A stretch of DNA of 64,000 bases from Dinghuibacter silviterrae (GTDB taxonomy: Bacteria > Bacteroidota > Bacteroidia > Chitinophagales > Chitinophagaceae): positions 2,272,768-2,336,767 of the forward strand of contig NZ_SODV01000002.1 in the NCBI RefSeq assembly GCF_004366355.1, in the 5' to 3' direction. This document shows, in pieces, positions 62,444 to 64,000 of this stretch. How positions within the stretch are numbered: position 1 is the stretch's first letter; each line of letters starts with the position of its first letter. The translations under genes were made by a program, and so were the position numbers. The notes beneath the pieces were generated by a model. It was not told where the DNA came from, did no database searches, and saw only the letters and a list, made by a program, of their open reading frames with translations.

Positions 62444-64000
62444 CTATTGTTGTTGCAGAAGTATCTTTCTTATCGTGACGTTATCCCCGTGCGTTATCTT
62501 CAAAATATACACCCCGTCCGCATAGCCCTTCAGGTTGATCTGGCCGGAATAAGCGCCGATATAGGACGGGTAGACCTGTTTGGACACCAGCTCACCCAGG
62601 ACATTGTAGACCTCGAAGGTCAGGTCCGCCGAGTTCGTGACGGTAAAGGTCACGTTGACCAGCCCTGTCGGCGTCGGGTCCGGGTAAATCTTCAAACCCT
62701 GGGGCGCCGAGACGGTATCCACGGCCGTTAGCACGTAGTTGATGCTGTTCGAGGTCAGGACACAACCCGTGGCGGAGTCGGTCACTTCGTCATCGTATAC
62801 GCCGGACTTCGAGGCTATATAGATGGGATTGGTGGCCCCCGAAAGGATCACCCCGCCGAGGAACCATTGGTTACCGCTGGCCGCGCTGCTGATCAGGGAA
62901 TCGCCGTTCTCGGTGATCACCGGGTTGGGCGCCGTGACCGCGGTCACCTGCGTCCGCGCACCCGTGGCGGAACAATCCGTCGTCTTGATCTTGGCGTCAT
63001 AGAAGAAATAGAAATAAGACTTATACAAGGTCCCCAGGCTGCCCGCGGTTACCCCTGCGCTGTTCCCGGTCCACGCAAAAAGATTGGTGGACCCGAAGGG
63101 ATAGGTGTTGGTGGACGGCACGCCGGTATTCCGGAAGATCGTTGCCGAATCCAGGCTTTCGATGATGATGTCGTGGTCCCCGGCCGGGAGCGGGATATTC
63201 AGGTAAAAGACGGCCCCGGTATCGGACGGGTCGTCCGTCTGGGTGGAACCGTCGGAATGGGGTTTCTCGGTATGGGGCGCCGTGGCGTACACATGGACCG
63301 TGGTCGTGGTGTACGGGAGGTAGGAAAAAGCACCCGACGACGTGATCGTGGACTGGTCGACGTCCGCCACCACAAAGGCGATGGTCCCATGGTACTTCGT
63401 ATAGAAGCGCGCGGATTCCAGGGTAACGGGGACCGCGGCGTGATAGCTGACCCAGTTCCCGTAGAAAGCATTATACCCTCCGGCCGTATCCAGGGTCGTT
63501 TTGGTGGCCGGACCAAAGGAGCCGCTGCCACCGGATGAGAAATAGAAGGTATTGTTGGACGGGATGGTCGTGGTCGTGGTATTATACCCCGACGCAATAG
63601 GCGAACCGCCCGTGGCCGTGGTATACCAGAAATAGCTGTTCGATGAATCGGCCCCGTTGACCTTTAGGTTGGCCGTGGAAGCGCCGGTGCCGCAGATGGT
63701 GGCGGTGCCGGTGGACGGGTTGGTCGCCGCGGGGGATACCGTAAAGCTAAAGGTGGCCGTGTCGTTGGCTGTATTCTGGTCCCCGGTCAGGTTGACGGAC
63801 GCCTTAATCGAATAGGTCGTGCCGGGGATCGAGTTGAAGTTCCCCGGGAGGGCATAGGCGATGTTGGCGCCCGCGCCGATGGTATCCGGGTAAGTCCCCG
63901 TCAGGGTCGCGACCACCGTGTTGCCGTTCATGACCGTCGCCGTCACGGGGAAGCCGGCCTGCGTGGCCGTCCCATTGTTATGGATCGTCAGGGTGACGAT
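62444..64000 (-). CDS. T9SS cargo protein, partial (N-terminus beyond window)
   Basis: The open frame continues past the window end, so the first 518 visible codons are the C-terminal part. It holds immunoglobulin-like domains (ATVMNGNTVVATLTGTYPD; TYSIKASVNLTGDQNTANDT), a middle section with many Ser/Thr/Asn and a C-terminal type A sorting domain (GLKIYPDPTPTGLVNVTFTV; LKGYADGVYILKITHGDN). It is exported to the surface by the type IX system. The activity is not recognised. A terminator and inverted repeat follow the stop. Confidence 0.9.
   Translation of the reverse strand: MVTLTIHNNGTATQAGFPVTATVMNGNTVVATLTGTYPDTIGAGANIAYALPGNFNSIPGTTYSIKASVNLTGDQNTANDTATFSFTVSPAATNPSTGTATICGTGASTANLKVNGADSSNSYFWYTTATGGSPIASGYNTTTTTIPSNNTFYFSSGGSGSFGPATKTTLDTAGGYNAFYGNWVSYHAAVPVTLESARFYTKYHGTIAFVVADVDQSTITSSGAFSYLPYTTTTVHVYATAPHTEKPHSDGSTQTDDPSDTGAVFYLNIPLPAGDHDIIIESLDSATIFRNTGVPSTNTYPFGSTNLFAWTGNSAGVTAGSLGTLYKSYFYFFYDAKIKTTDCSATGARTQVTAVTAPNPVITENGDSLISSAASGNQWFLGGVILSGATNPIYIASKSGVYDDEVTDSATGCVLTSNSINYVLTAVDTVSAPQGLKIYPDPTPTGLVNVTFTVTNSADLTFEVYNVLGELVSKQVYPSYIGAYSGQINLKGYADGVYILKITHGDNVTIRKILLQQQ

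Overview
The window looks like chromosomal DNA of a GC-rich Bacteroidota member of the Chitinophagaceae type (Chitinophaga or Dinghuibacter-like). The evidence is a SusC/SusD pair controlled by a FecR/ECF-sigma pair, type IX secretion C-terminal sorting domains, DUF6089-type outer-membrane barrels, LytS/LytTR signalling next to an FtsX permease, and promoters that resemble the Bacteroidota consensus TTTG-N19-TAnnTTTG rather than the E. coli one. No rRNA, tRNA, CRISPR array, insertion sequence or integrase was seen. Coding density is very high; no gene-free stretch exceeds 300 bases.

Layout. 1-6729 (minus): ECF sigma, FecR anti-sigma, SusC, SusD and a truncated secreted protein, an outer-membrane nutrient-uptake locus. 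6798-22382 (minus): a tight operon of five very large proteins, one a subtilase, one a DUF6603-like protein and three of no known function; this is the most unusual block. 22492-25080: a secreted barrel-like hydrolase candidate and a TlpA-like thioredoxin protein, divergently transcribed. 25028-29300 (minus): an AT-rich island with a fused SHMT/glycosyltransferase, an EamA-type transporter and a possible toxin-like effector. 29335-29635 (plus): a 49-residue orphan class I lanthipeptide-like precursor with its own promoter and terminator. 29687-39532: a porin-like barrel, a small membrane protein, an FtsX-type permease with a LytS/LytTR two-component pair, a CPA2 antiporter and a TPR-histidine kinase. 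39529-49316: an M1 aminopeptidase, a CarD-like-fold protein with a YkgJ zinc/iron-cluster protein, a Kelch lipoprotein, a DUF1624-like acyltransferase, a T9SS cargo, an alpha-L-fucosidase and an orphan MNT nucleotidyltransferase. 49543-53976: a barrel protein, an AraC regulator divergent from aldehyde dehydrogenase-DUF779, and a membrane protein. 53973-64000 (mostly minus): a possible cysteine-hydrolase effector, a GH78 rhamnosidase, a TPR protein, gyrA, a DUF6089 protein and a T9SS cargo truncated by the window end.

How the genes work together. The sigma/FecR/SusCD block is a self-contained trans-envelope sensing and import unit. GH29 and GH78 enzymes point to use of fucose- and rhamnose-containing plant or microbial glycans. 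The permease-kinase-regulator set and the AraC-ALDH-DUF779 set are each self-contained regulatory units. The five-gene giant-protein operon, the SHMT-GT/EamA pair and the orphan lanthipeptide precursor are the three candidates for undescribed biology. Their functions are inference only; the gene structures are directly visible.
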